Positions 44,186 through 56,374 of a stretch of 64,000 nt of DNA are shown one piece after another. The translations under genes were made by a program, and so were the position numbers. The notes below the pieces were generated by a model. That model did no database searches. It was not told the origin of the DNA and saw nothing but the letters and a program-made list of their open reading frames with translations. Origin of the DNA: Limonium bicolor (Eukaryota > Streptophyta > Magnoliopsida > Caryophyllales > Plumbaginaceae); assembly GCA_023374045.1 (NCBI GenBank), contig CM041777.1, forward strand, positions 87,414,300 through 87,478,299, written 5' to 3'. Numbering within the stretch: position 1 is the first letter of the stretch; each line of letters opens with the position of its first letter.

Positions 44186-45163
44186 TTACAAATTCTAAAT
44201 CAAAATTAATTTGCAAGATTTATTAAAAGTTTAAACATACTCAACTAGCTCTTAGCTCATTTTTTATTTTTATTTCAAAAAAAAAAAAAGCTCTGAGCTC
44301 ATTTTCATTTTATTATTATTTTCGCTCATTATTTTCCACATGCGCGCACCAAATTCATAAAGATTGAAGAATTAAGACCAAGAAAGAAAGAAAACAAAAT
44401 TTTATCGATGGGGCCAGCTCCAGATCATTAGCCGCCTGCTTATCTTGTTGTCTGTTTATAAAAACTGTGCTAATTAACAATTCTCATCATTGCCCAACTT
44501 TCACTTTACCTTATTTTATAATACTTTTATATTTTGATGGTCACTGTATTGTTGCATGCTCGGCTATTATTAGTGCCATTATTACGGCATGCCCCAGAAT
44601 TAACATTTCGCTGATTCATAAAGAAAATAATGTAAAAAAAAAAAAACAAAAGTGCGTCGTTGTAAATGTACAAATTAAAAAGACACTTTACATACATTAG
44701 CTAAACGTCATTCAGATGTCAGGGTGGGAGATGTATAAATTAGCTAATAATGTGTATTTTAGCGCAGAATTAGCTAATAATGTTAATTCATCTTTAAAGA
44801 AAAAACGCGACCTCTACTAAATACTAGACAATTATTATTCTCATCTTTGATAAAAGTATAACAAAGATAGTAGTAATAAATTGGTTTAGGTTTTTGCTTA
44901 ATCGTATGTCGTTCCAATCCAAACTAGTTTCATACAACTGACGTGTATCACTTGGAATACTATACTGATGTAAGTGGTCGCGCCCATAATGGTTTGCACC
45001 CAATCTCAAAAAGGGATAGTACTCTACTCCTCAAGTGAATATGAGATAGTCTATTATGAGTTTGGATGGTCATTTATAAGGAAACTGTAGAGCTTATACC
45101 CAAACAACTTATTCGTATTATAATCAGGGCATTTCAACAATTGTCATGGCATTGTGCTAAATC
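44186..45163. other. AT-rich intergenic stretch, nothing recognised
   Basis: Contains A-runs (44279-44290, 44635-44646). Open frames such as 44467-44700 show no known domain. Confidence 0.45.
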
Positions 45164-45176
45164 TAGTGGTGGCCAC

Positions 45177-45345
45177 GAATCCGGTTCCACCGGTTCCGGT
45201 TCCGGAAAATGTGTATTCGGATTCGGAACCGGTTCCAGGCGGTTCCGGGGCGGTTCCGGTTCCGGACTCTGTATTCGCTTCGGATTCGTTCAAATCAACG
45301 GTTCCGATCGGTTCCGACCGGTTCCGGAAAGATTCGATCGGCTCT
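45177..45345. repeat. hAT left subterminal GGTTCC array
   Basis: Many copies of CGGTTCCGG, GGATTCGGA and their inverses. Subterminal repeats of hAT elements bind transposase in known cases. The array gives open frames in several directions (Gly/Ser/Arg-rich) that are not genes. Confidence 0.8.
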
Positions 45346-45701
45346 AGTTTCTTCGTTTTAACTCCGATTTTAGATCTGTTTGCGCGCACACGTTGCTCTT
45401 TCGTCCACTTTACTCCTAGCTAGGTTATTCCTCAAGTTTATAATCTTAAATGTAAGAACCAAAGACTTAAATTTTTGTATTGAATTTGCAAAAATTAAAG
45501 AGCAAAGCGGATTTTATTATATGATTCACTGCCTCGTTAAAACCTGATTAGGTAAAAACCCATTGGGAAAACCCTAATAAGGAAAAAGAGTACAACTACT
45601 AATAGGTTACATGATTTCAATTTGGAAGTCTTAAAAGATTACATGGAAAGAAAGTAATATAATACATTCTAAAAGATTACAATACAAAATAGAAGTCCTA
45701 A

Positions 45702-48064
45702 GTGGTGTTGTCCCCATTCATCTCGTACCAATCATCATGTTGCCCCTCGTATTGCAATGCGTGTGCTTGGCATCTCAGCTCGGCTAAGTCCCAATCATAC
45801 TTCTCAACACAAACCTTGATTGAGTCCGGTGCAAGGCTTGATCTCTTTTCATCCAACACTCATTTGCCAGCATTAAACGCTAACTCTGAAGCAACGGTTG
45901 ATGCTGGAATTGCTAGTATATCTCGAGCTATCTTTGCAAGGATGGGGAACTTGCCTTCATGTGCTTGCCACCACTTAAGAACATCTATATCACCATCATC
46001 ATCTTCAAACTAAAAGTGAAGTTAATGATCATCATAAGTACAAAATCCCGAACCCGATTGAACTGATCTTGGTCTTTTCAAAATACTAGAAATCAAAGTA
46101 CTTCTTTTGCTACCGGCGCGTGGTGGTTTAGAAGAGGAACCACTACCACTAGCAGAAGAAAGCTCATCCAACTGGTACTTTGAAGTGTACTCATCATGTA
46201 GCTTTTTCAAGGCCGCATTAACTTTTTCTACATATTGTTGAACATAACCATCATTGGGTGGACCTCCTGGAACAATACTATAATAATAATCAAGCAATTT
46301 TGTTAGACCATCCAATTTTATTTGAGGATCAAGAACAGTTGCCATACAATAAATCAAAGGAAATTCATTGAAATAGTTAAACCATTTAGACATCATATCA
46401 TAAAAACACCACTAACCTCAGCAACATTCTTGTTCTCATGCAAGACATGGAAAATACTAATGCATTCATTTATGACAAGATGCACATTAGGTTCATAAAC
46501 TAATGAAAACACCTTAGTTACACTGTCAAAACATTTTAAAACATTATGTATGGCATTAGCCTTTACCCAAAAGTCCGCACCCATTAATTCTTGATTTTGT
46601 TGAACAACCATAGTGTTATACAAACTAGTTAAAATGGATTGGGTTTCTTAGTCTTAACTAACAATTCATATGTGGAGTTCCATCTAGTGGGGGTGTCGGG
46701 AGCAAAATGACGAGGACGTAAACCGGATTCCTCACACTTTTTTGTACTCATTTTTAACAAGACCCGATTTTCTAATTTTTCTCATGACATGCCTAAGTGG
46801 CTCTAGTGTGGAAGTCAAGTTAGATAAACCATCTTGTACACACAAATTCACAACATGAGCACAACATCGAACATGCAAGTAATCACCATCATGCAAGAGT
46901 ATGAGTTTGAATTAGCTTTTAGATAATTTACACACTTAACATTGTTCGAAGCATTATCTAAAGAAATTGAAAATACCTTGTCTACAAATTCCACTCAGAT
47001 AATACTTCAATAATTTTCTCAGAAATATTAAAACCGGTATGTGCATCATCAAAAATATCAAAAGCAATAATACGCTTCTGAAGCGTCCAAGAACTATCAA
47101 TCCAATGAAGTGTAACACAATAAATGCCTCATTAGTAGTAGATGTCCACATATCACTAGTTAATGAACACGACCATCAAATGCTTTCATCATTTCCATAA
47201 GTTGGTTTCTAGTTTTACTATGTTGTGCAAAAGCTCTACGTTTAAGCGTATTCCTAGGCACTCTACTATATTGTGGTTGTAATGTGGTGCAAACAAAGTT
47301 TTCAAAGTAAGGACTTTCACCAAAATTAAATGGTAACTGTTCAGCAATCATAAACCTAGCCATGCCATCTATCATTCTTTCTCTATCATAATGAAAAAAC
47401 CTGAACCGGGTTATCGTTGGTTAAACCCGGTGAGCATAGTTTGACCACTCGTACCGCCCGCCATTGCCGCCGTATCCTTGTAGATCTTGTGCGTCTTCAT
47501 ATGTTTTGCAAAGGTTCCGGTTCTGATGCCCAACGCCCATGCAAGTCCTTTGTGGCAAATATTGCAATGTTGCTTGTATGTCCCGGGCATCTGCGGATCT
47601 TCTTTCTTTGTGAAGTATGCCCACACCCAAGAAGCTTGTCTTGATTTTGTTGGAGCGGTGGTGTTGTCGGCATCATCATCTTCTTGATCATCATCTTGAC
47701 CAAGATTGTGAGCATCGGATGGGGTAGAGGATGTACCTTTAATTGAAAAAAATTTGATTTAGACTATAATTAAGATAAGAATGTAATTAAAATTAAAGTT
47801 TGTATAAATAAGTTGTAACTAATATTAAAACTTACCAAATGGTGGTGATTCCCGGTTGTGTTGCCCCCATGTTTGTAGATCCGTGCTGAGAAATTGTATA
47901 GCTTCCACCTTGCGGGAGTGATGAAGGTGAATAATGTGGATGTTGTTGATGTTGATGATCCCGAATTCCATCTCGTCGATTTGGTCTTGCTCATCAACTT
48001 GAAAATTTGGATCGATTCGGAGGTTGGAAGAAGGCATCACTTCCTTTCCGGATCTCCTCGGCAT
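45702..48064 (-). pseudogene. hAT transposase (BED finger, RNase H-like, hATC), decayed
   Basis: Reading leftward, a start region (MPRRSGKEVMPSSNL, 48064) and a likely intron precede a BED zinc finger at 47626-47411 (VWAYFTKK-like, CNICHKGLAW, FAKHMKTH). Then come TLKRRAFAQHSKTRN, a MWTSTTNEAF strand, ISLDNASNN, CCAHVVNLCVQDGL and PTRWNSTYELL, all hallmark hAT motifs. A DUF4413-type region follows (MSKWFNYFNEFPLIYCMATV, 46396-46022), then the hATC dimerisation tail at 46013-45702 with WWQAHEGKFPILAKIARDIL and IPASTVASELAF. Frames shift repeatedly and stops occur, so the gene is dead. It would have excised and inserted hAT elements in the nucleus. Confidence 0.88.
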
Positions 48065-48240
48065 TTTGCTAGAATGTGGGAAATGGAAAATTGAGAGCTA
48101 ATGTGGGAATTGAGACTTTAGTAGCTAGAATGCTTAATAACACTTAATTGCACAAGAAAATACTAATAATAAGAGAGAGGAAGAGTAGGATGAGTTGTGT
48201 GGTGAGAATGATGATAAAATGGTGTATTTATAGGGGTTTT

Positions 48241-48992
48241 TGCTAACACAGATTTTAGTAGGTTAAATATATACTTTTATGCACAAGAGAGTAAACAGAA
48301 CATAGGAAAAGAATCAAGAATGTGTCGGGTATAAACCACCCGGCACCCTGCACGGCATTGGATAAAAATGAAAGAAAACCTACTCAATCTATACAGGTAG
48401 CAAACAAAAACCCGGTCAAAAGTAGCAGGGAAGCAAATTAAGACCAAGCAAGTCGAACCCTAGGGACTTGTATAGAAAATTAGTCCTAGCCTTGGTAATT
48501 ACTAAGTAAAAGGGGGGAAAAATGATAGATTTTCTAATTCTAATAAAAACTAACGAAAAAGTGGTATCTACAATGAATTTATTCTTGATTAAAGGAGTAA
48601 AACCATCTAAGCATCAATATGAACTCGAAACATAAACACAAGCCTTCGAATTAACCAACAACTGAACACGCCGGGTGTCCTGCCGGATACCACTTGCACG
48701 GCATATTCAAAGACATTGAATATGCCGGACATTACAACATACCCGGCACCATGTCCGGCAGCGTCCCATTTCTGCTGTGTACTTGTGCCGTGCATGAGAG
48801 ATCCGGCCTCATATCCGGCAAGGTTCGGTTTTTGATGAAAAACTTGCTCCTTGCATGAAAAAACCAAGAGCATTAGTCTGAACATATAAATGACTTCTTA
48901 TATAAATTAATGCAAATACTAACTATTCTAACCTTATTTTAACTAATAACACAAATCTAGCTTATAAAATATGATAAGTCTATGGCTTATCA
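48241..48992 (-). repeat. Element B 3' LTR
   Basis: 752 bases; contains paired GCCGG/CCGGC motifs at about 48308-48358, 48670-48760 and 48785-48822. One base difference breaks a motif relative to the other copy (GTGTCGGG here, GTGCCGGG at 56457). Confidence 0.93.
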
Positions 48993-49973
48993 AGGCCCTA
49001 CACTTACCTTTTGCTAGTCCTCGAGCAAAATTAAATCAGAAAGAGTAACTACTTGTGCACAAAACAAATAAACTTTAGAATGACAATGAGATATTTCTTT
49101 CCTAACTACTTGATTCTTAATCATAAGCATCACTTAATCTTCTCATTCTATCAATAATATACAAGTGGGTAAGTAAAACATTCAATCTCAAAAATGGAAC
49201 AAGAACTCATGGGCTATAAGGGGTTTTTGCATCTCTCCTTCTTCCGGTTTCCAACATTCAGCTCTATTTTTCAAGAGTTTCTGAATGTGGCCAAGACTCT
49301 CATCATGGTTGTGGTTTTTTCATTCAGCCCTATTTTTCAAGGGTTTCTGAATCTAACCATGATTTTTTTTTAAAGAACGGGGAATTTAGGAGAAAAACAA
49401 AAGGAAAAACTCTCAATTCTTGCTTTTATTTTGAGGCAATCTTGCAACCTCATAATGCTTCATATATTTTTTTGGAAGAGGTTTTCTTCTTTTTCTTTTT
49501 CGAAGCTTCTTTTTGTTTCATCACCCTTTTCTAAGATTTTCACCCATAAGATTTGAACTATTTTGAAAAGGAAGGAAAGACATATCACCCAAAAGTAGAT
49601 CAAAGACAAAGTAGAAGTAAGTTCATTTACTCATGTTAACAAAAAGAATCATGAAGTGAGAAATGATATCTAAGGGTCATTAGAAAGCTTACCTCTTGAG
49701 AGAACAAATATCAAGTCTTTCCTAATGTCAACTTAATCAAGGACATACAAAAAGTTAAGTAGAAGGTTAATAAACTTAAAACTTACTATATTGGATAAAC
49801 TAGACATACTATAACGTTTTTTTTTAAGGGGGAGTCCCCCTGCCCTACACTAGGCAGGAACACTGTCCCCAGTGTTTAATAAAGAAGAAGTAAAAATAAT
49901 GAATAAAATAAAATGTAATAGCAGAGAAAGAACACAACTTCCCTGGAAGGTGTACGTGGGGATGTGAAAGGCC
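48993..49973 (-). other. Element B 3' non-coding region shared with element A
   Basis: Holds the PPT-proximal AAGTGTAGGGCCT, two ATTTTTCAAGRGTTTCTGAA boxes (~49266 and 49331), and CACTGTCCCCAGTGTTT (~49861). GCCCTACACTT or GCCCTACACTA occurs at 48995, 49842 and 49971. It is colinear with 9745-10700 in element A. No coding frame is present. Confidence 0.75.
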
Positions 49974-52887
49974 CTACACTTGGCCTTTGGCAACATAGCA
50001 GCATTTTGTAGTTTGCAGTGGCATCAACTTCGTCGAGGTGGAATCATTGAAAATTAGAGCCACGGAGTTTGAAATCTTACATTCAGGGCTTAGATACTTC
50101 TTCAAGCGGGAACCGTTGACTTTGAATCTTGCACCCGTAGAATTTTCGAGTTCGAAAGCACCATATTCAGTCATGGAAGTGATGGTGAAAGGTCCAGCCC
50201 AGTGAGATTTCAACTTTCCCGGAAAAAGTCGAAGGCGAGAATTGTAGAGGAGGACTTGATCACCCACATGAAAATGCGTGGAAGAATAGCTTGGTCATGA
50301 ATCTTCTTAGTACGCTCTTTATAGAGCTGAGCATTCTCATAAGCGTTGTGGCGTAATTCTTCAAGCTCAGATAACTGGAAGTTCCTTTTGACTCCTGCTT
50401 TCTCCATGTCAAAGTTGAGTGCTTTGAGAGCCCAGTAGGCCTTATGCTCAAGTTCTACGGGCAAATGACAAGCTTTTCCATACACAAGGCGGAATGGTGT
50501 GGTCCCGATAGGAGTTTTAAAGGCAGTTCGATATGCCCATAAAGCATCATCGAGTTTGGGGGACCAATCCTTGCGAGATGAACGGACCGTTTTCTGTAAG
50601 ATCCATTTCAATTCACGGTTGGAGACTTCGGTCTGTCCATTAGCCTGTGGATGGTAGGGAAGCGTAATCTTATGATGAACTCCATACTTCGTTAAGAGGT
50701 TATCAAACTGACGGTTGCAAAAGTGAGAACCACCGTCAGAAATGATAGCCCGCGGGACGCCAAATCTGGTGAAAATGTTTTTCTTTAGAATTTCAGAACA
50801 GTCTTGGCATCGGCAGAAGAGCATGGAATGGCTTCAACCCATTTGGAAACATAGTCGACGGCGACTAAGATGTATTGATTGCCCTGCGATGAGGGGAAGG
50901 GACCCATGAAGTCGATGCCCCACACATCGAATAATTCGACCTCCAAGATATTTGTTAGCGGCATTTCATGACGCCTGGAGATGTTTCCCATTCTTTGACA
51001 ACTATCACATTGAGAAACAAACTGATGGGAATCTTTATGCAAGGTGGCCAATAGAGCCCTGATTCCAATACCTTGGCTGCTGTTCGTGTAGCCCCATGAT
51101 GTCCGCCGGCCTCCTTAGAGTGACAAAACTGCAGAACTGAAGTGACCTCTGTTTCAGGAATGCATCTCCGGATGATCCCATCGGCACAAACTTTGAATAA
51201 GTATGGATCATCCCAGAAGAAATGCTTTACTTGAGACAAAAATCTCTTCTTTTGCTGAGAAGAGAGACCATGAGGTAGGATTCCGGAGGCTAAGTAATTG
51301 GCCATGTCTGCAAACCATGGCTCCTGCAAGGCTTCACACAATGCAACTAGTTCTGTAAAATTATGTGCAATATCATCTTTCGATGCAGATTCCATCCATG
51401 AAAGCTGCTGAACACTGAACACCGTCTCGTCTGGGAAATATTCTCTGATGGGGATCCCGTCGTATGGTCGTTCAATGCGGGAGAGGTGATCAGCAACACC
51501 ATTGAGACAACCCTTCTTGTCAACAACCAAAACATCAAATTCTTGGAGTAGAAGGATCCAGCGCAATAATCTTGGCTTGGCTTCCGCTTTGGTAAAGAGG
51601 TACTTCAGGGCAGAATGATCCGTATGCACAATGACTTCACTCCCCCATAAGTAAGAGCGAAATTTGTCTAGGGCGAAGACAACTGCAAGAAGCTCCTTTT
51701 CGTAGTTGTGTAATTTTTTTGTGCATCACAAGGGTCTTGCTTGCATACGTGATGATTCGCAATACCTTATCCTTTTTCTGACATAATGCAGCCCCCACAG
51801 CGTAGTCGCTTGCATCGCACATGATCTCGAAGGGAAGAGACCAATCGGGGGAGACGACTACAGGGGCTGAAATTAACTTCTCCTTGATGACTTCAAATGC
51901 TTCCAAGCATTCCGTAGTGAATTCAAACTTTGTATCCTTCCCTAGTAAGTCACTTAAGGGTTTGGCAATCTTGGAGAAGTCCGAAATGAACCGACGGTAG
52001 AACCCGGCGTGGCCTAAGAATGCTCGAACCTCTTTGACGGTGGTAGGAGGTGGGAGTTTCTCGATGATTTCGACCTTGGCCCGGTCTACTTCAATACCAG
52101 CTTTTGACACTTGTGTCCCAACACTATGCCCTCCTTCACCATGAAGTGGCATTTTTCCCAATTCAAGACTAAATTTGTATCTTCACACCTGTCTAAAATC
52201 AAATCCAGCTGCTGCAAGCAATCGTCAAAAGTGGAACCATATACGCTAAAATCATCCATGAATACTTCTATACTTTTTTCTATGAAATCAGAAAATATTG
52301 CTTGCATACAACGTTGGAAAGTGGCAGGAGCATTGCAAAGTCCAAATGGCATACGATTATAAGCAAAGGTACCATAGGACAGGTAAAGGTGGTCTTTTCC
52401 TGATCCTCTGGTGCAATTGGAATTTGGAAATAGCCTGAGTATCCATCTAGGAAACAATAAAATTCCTGACCTGCCAATCTTTCTAACATTTGATCTATAA
52501 ATGGTAAAGGAAAATAATCCTTCCTAGTGGCTGCATTTAATCTTCTATAATCAATGCACATTCTCCAGCCAGTTGTTTGTCTCTGAGGGATTAATTCTCC
52601 TTTTTCATTAGGGACGGCCACTATGCCTCCCTTTTTGGGAACCACTTGGACGGACTCACCCAAGGGCTGTCGGAAATTGGATAGATGATACCTGCATCTA
52701 ACAATTTCAAAACCTCCTTTTTCACAACTTCTTTCAAATTTGGGTTTAATCGCCTCTGATTTTGCCTAATCGATTTATGGTGCTCCTCCATAAATATACG
52801 ATGAGTGCAAAAACTAGGATCAATGCCCTTTAAATCAGCTAGACACCAACCTATCGCTCTCTTATGATCTCCTAAGACTCCTAACAA
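49974..52887 (-). pseudogene. Element B pol (RT, RNase H, integrase), frameshifted
   Basis: The segments read in pol order. The RT entry LKEVVKKEVLKLLDAGIIYP (from 52887) is followed by WRMCIDYRRLNAATRKDYFP and the active-site strand VFMDDFSVYG. RNase H gives FEIMCDASDYAVGAALCQ. The integrase zinc-binding region reads [12 protein letters not shown]. The integrase core gives [17 protein letters not shown] (first Asp), [13 protein letters not shown] (second Asp) and SNRELKWIL (Glu). The C-terminal part is [20 protein letters not shown]. At least seven frame changes, at about 52640, 52370, 52120, 51633, 51000, 50800 and 50240, break it, so no full polyprotein can be made. The changes are small indels with domains otherwise well kept, which suggests either recent decay or sequencing indels. 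The products would copy the RNA and integrate the cDNA. Confidence 0.9.
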
Positions 52888-53172
52888 TTTAGTTTCTTGT
52901 TCAGCAGTTAGAAGTGAGGAGATGATAACAGGAGAGCATTGTTACCTGCTAGGAAGGCGTATTTGAGATGGGATGGAAGTGCTTTAAGATCTACCTCGGG
53001 AGGTTGTTCGATTGATGGGATGGCTTTAAATGGTGAGCGTTCTAAGCTCTCTAATGGCGGTTGACATCCATGGCACTTTTTCGCTTACCACCATTGAGTT
53101 GGTCAATAACCACCTTGATTTCCCTTGTGGGAGACTCTTCGATCGATGAAACCAAGATTTGCTCCAATGCCT

Positions 53173-55590
53173 CTAATTCGTGTGCTTCGATTGAGGGGAT
53201 GGAGAATGTTTCTTCATCATCTTGGAATTCCTCTCACCATTATCTGCCAAAAGACCGACACAGCAAACAGTATGAGCATTTACACTTTTTCTTACCATTT
53301 TTGCCATATCGAACTCGATCTTTTCGTCCCCAACTCGGAAGATGACTTTGCCCTCCTGGACGTCAATGATCGCGCGTGCGGTACTTAGGAAGGGTCTTCC
53401 AAGGATTAGGGGGACTTCGGTATCTTCATCAATGTCTAGAACCACGAAGTCGGCGGGAAAGATGAAATTGTCGACTCCAACTACCAAATTTTCCACCATT
53501 CCCATCGGCTTTATTGAGGATCTATCAGCCAATTGTAGGGAAAAGGAAACTGGCTTTAATTGACTGCCATGAATCCTGGTGAAAATTGAGTATGGCATGA
53601 TATTGATGCTGGCCCCAAGGTCACATAGACCATGGCCGCAATCAATATCTCCGATGTAGCATGGTACAATCGGTAGTCCGGGGTCTTTCTGTTTGGGCGG
53701 TAGGGCTCGTAGCAATGCTGCGGAGCACTCCTCGGTCAAACTGATCATCTCAACGTCCTTCATCTGTCTTTTATTGTTGATTAATTCTTTCAGGAACTTG
53801 GCATAAGTGGGCATTTGCTTTAATGCATCAATCAGAGGGATATCAATAGTTAAACGCTTAAAGATACCCAAAAACTTTTTAAACTGCTCATCTAAATGCT
53901 TTTTCTTAAGCCTATTAGGAAATGGCAGTTTTTCAGTAGAAATTTGATTTTTATTGGGAGGAGTAGAAGTAGAAGAGGGAGAGAAAGGGACAGGAGCCTG
54001 TGTCTCCTGAGATTGTACCTCTGTGGAGATTTCCTCCAAGTCAATAGGATCAATTTGCTTTTCTTTTTCTTTCCTTTGATCCTTACCAACCTCTCTTCCG
54101 CTTCTGAGAGTGACCGCGCTTAAATCGTTACTTCCAAAGGTAACTGATTTTGCGTGCTCCCTTGGGTTTATTTGAGTTTGCGAAGGTAATTGGCCGGATG
54201 GCCTCTGCTGTGTAAGCATTTGCTGGATCTGAGAGTGCAGTGACTTCTGATCTTTCCTGAGGGCTGAGATGTCTTCCTGTGTATCTCGTGACTTGTTCAT
54301 CAAAGCCTTCATTAAATCACGCATCTCGGCCATCTCGGCTTCATGATGTGATGAATATTGGGGTGGTCTACCACCATATGTTGGTTGCTGGAATTGTCTT
54401 GGATTTCCCTGAAATCCTGGTTGGTTCTGGGAGTTTGGAGAAGTTTGAATATTTCTCTGCCAAGGTTGTCTGAATCCTTGGTTGTTGTTGACATAATTCA
54501 CTTCCTCAGATGCTTTTAATTCCTGCAACTCAGGGCACTGTTCGAAATCGTGTGGTCCTCCACACTGTGTACAAAACACATCAGAAGGTAAAGGAAACAC
54601 AGAGGGGTGCGATACCTGAGGTTGTCTTGAATTTACCACTTTTGCATGCTGGGGAAGAGAACTCATGGACAATTGCTCTACCACTTTCTGCAAGGCACTA
54701 ACTTTAGTGGATTGCTGTGCGTTACTTTCCATTAATTGTTCATGACTCTTCAACAATTGCTCAATCTTGTTGTCGCTTCCTCCTACTTGGTATATACCTG
54801 GGGTGCTGCCTCTGGAACCACCGGTAGCCCAATCCCTTATTTCTTCACAAAGGGATTCAATTCCATTAAGGAACTGCTCTCCGGGTTTCTTCAGGATATC
54901 AGCACCAAGAGAAGAAAGTACCATGGTCTTACATTGGTTTACCAATCCTTTATAGAATAATTGGGAGAGTTGTTCCTTGGTGAGACCATGGTGGGGGCAA
55001 GTCAGAAGCAAACCTTTGAATCTATCCCACGTTTCGTCGATGTTCTCTGAGCCTGGTTGCCTGAAGTTATAAATTTCAGCAATCATCTCTAAGGTTCGGC
55101 TTGGGGGTAAGAATTTGTCATGGAATTTAGTGGCCATGTCATCCCATGTGTGAATAGTTTGTGGGGTTATGCTATGGTACCACTTACTTGCCTTCCCTGT
55201 GAGGCTATGAGGAAATAGGGAAAGTCTAGCGTATTCGAGAACTGTATCTTTGGAAGTAAAGTTATTTTGCTGGAGGAACTTTGTAATGTGGAGTAAGGCT
55301 TCATCAGGATTAGTTCCATCGAACATTCCTAACTCTTTCACACAACGGATTTGATGGTAAGGCTTTAATTTCTGCCATTCCTCATAATCTGCTTGGGAAA
55401 GAGCGGGAAGGTTTATGGCAGGTTGTTGACCTTGGTTGGAAGGTCGGTTAATGTTCCTGACGGTTGCCGGTATGTCAGCCATGGTCTGGTGATTTCTGTG
55501 CTGCCTTCGTAGGTGATGGAATGTCTTTTCTATTTCTGGATTGTAATCAAGGAGGGATCCATGGAGACTATGTGATCTTGTAAGTGGCAT
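53173..55590 (-). CDS. Element B Gag-protease, 805 aa, open
   Basis: Gag forms the particle; the protease domain cleaves the polyprotein. The start MPLTRSHSLHGSLLDYNPEI lies ~760 bases from the PBS. The capsid-type region (~75-255) contains CVKELGMFDGTNPDEALLHI, LTGKASKWYHSI and FKGLLLTCPHHGLTKEQLSQ, as in Athila Gag. A zinc knuckle occupies 340-352 (C-x2-C-x3-H-x4-C, CTQCGGPHDFEQC). A Pro/Gln-rich linker and a basic stretch follow. Retropepsin lies at ~650-760, with DLGASINIMP at the catalytic site (DLGA instead of the common DSGA or DTGA) and the flank PLILGRPFLSTA. It ends in VNAHTVCCVGLLADNG with a stop at 53173. Pol begins in another frame ~290 bases further; whether this stop is natural or a frameshift is unclear. 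Confidence 0.9.
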   Translation of the reverse strand: MPLTRSHSLHGSLLDYNPEIEKTFHHLRRQHRNHQTMADIPATVRNINRPSNQGQQPAINLPALSQADYEEWQKLKPYHQIRCVKELGMFDGTNPDEALLHITKFLQQNNFTSKDTVLEYARLSLFPHSLTGKASKWYHSITPQTIHTWDDMATKFHDKFLPPSRTLEMIAEIYNFRQPGSENIDETWDRFKGLLLTCPHHGLTKEQLSQLFYKGLVNQCKTMVLSSLGADILKKPGEQFLNGIESLCEEIRDWATGGSRGSTPGIYQVGGSDNKIEQLLKSHEQLMESNAQQSTKVSALQKVVEQLSMSSLPQHAKVVNSRQPQVSHPSVFPLPSDVFCTQCGGPHDFEQCPELQELKASEEVNYVNNNQGFRQPWQRNIQTSPNSQNQPGFQGNPRQFQQPTYGGRPPQYSSHHEAEMAEMRDLMKALMNKSRDTQEDISALRKDQKSLHSQIQQMLTQQRPSGQLPSQTQINPREHAKSVTFGSNDLSAVTLRSGREVGKDQRKEKEKQIDPIDLEEISTEVQSQETQAPVPFSPSSTSTPPNKNQISTEKLPFPNRLKKKHLDEQFKKFLGIFKRLTIDIPLIDALKQMPTYAKFLKELINNKRQMKDVEMISLTEECSAALLRALPPKQKDPGLPIVPCYIGDIDCGHGLCDLGASINIMPYSIFTRIHGSQLKPVSFSLQLADRSSIKPMGMVENLVVGVDNFIFPADFVVLDIDEDTEVPLILGRPFLSTARAIIDVQEGKVIFRVGDEKIEFDMAKMVRKSVNAHTVCCVGLLADNGERNSKMMKKHSPSPQSKHTN

Positions 55591-56353
55591 GCACGTTAGA
55601 AGAACAAGTACCTAAAAGATAACAAAGAATTTATTTTTAAGTAATATGAAAATAACATGTAGTCACTAATATATGCTTTTATTCAATATATAATATCATT
55701 GTCATTACATATCATATAAAAGACAAAATAACTAAAAGGAATATATAAAAGAGACTAAAGTATATTAAAAGACAGCCCTAAACCTAGTGCGCCTAATTCT
55801 ACTAGTAAAGATAGCGTAGGAGGGCGGCCTTCGGTGAACCCTATTGGTGAAGATACCCATTTGAGGGAATCTCCGCCTGAGTTCATCCACGGGCAGAACC
55901 CTCATGCGTGCCGTAGTCCTAAGGCGGTGATAAGCAAGGGCGGGTCTCAATTTCCTCCTCTTAATAAATATTTCTACCCCTGTACGGGGGTAGAGTTCAT
56001 TAACCACATAAAATGCAGAAAATGGAAAAGATCGGATTCCCCACTTAGTAACTTTGTCATCCAGATGTTTCTAGGCATCCTGAGTACAAAGTTTGAACAA
56101 GGTGAGATAATTATAAAGGAAGGAATTCATATATATATGAAAAAATAAAAACAATGCTAAGTTTCACTTAGCCGGGTACAATGTCGGGCGTCTACTATCC
56201 GGCACAGACTTCCTCTGGTTTTGCCGGGTAATATACATCCGGCACTATGTCCGGCACATTCAACAATTGCAAGACAATATATAAAAAAAAAATTAACGAA
56301 TGAAAGAATATAATATGGCAATTACCAGGTTAAGGACTTGGACTAATTCCAAG
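55591..56353 (-). other. Element B 5' leader
   Basis: Non-coding; includes a GCCGG/CCGGC cluster at about 56172-56255. The short minus frame 56007-55765 is Arg-rich and matches no domain I know. Confidence 0.6.
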
Positions 56354-56371
56354 TCCCCGGCAACGGCGCCA
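56354..56371 (-). other. Element B primer-binding site
   Basis: The minus strand reads TGGCGCCGTTGCCGGGGA, three bases from the LTR end; this fits the 3' end of plant tRNA-Asp, the usual Athila primer. Confidence 0.88.
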
Positions 56372-56374
56372 TTT

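Noticed and set aside
45164..45164. 8-bp target duplication for the large hAT
   Set aside because: GCTAAATC on the left and TGTAATAT on the right do not match convincingly, so I do not claim one.
56354..56371. tRNA-Asp-like sequence as a tRNA gene
   Set aside because: Only 18 bases matching a tRNA 3' end, adjacent to an LTR; it is a primer-binding site.
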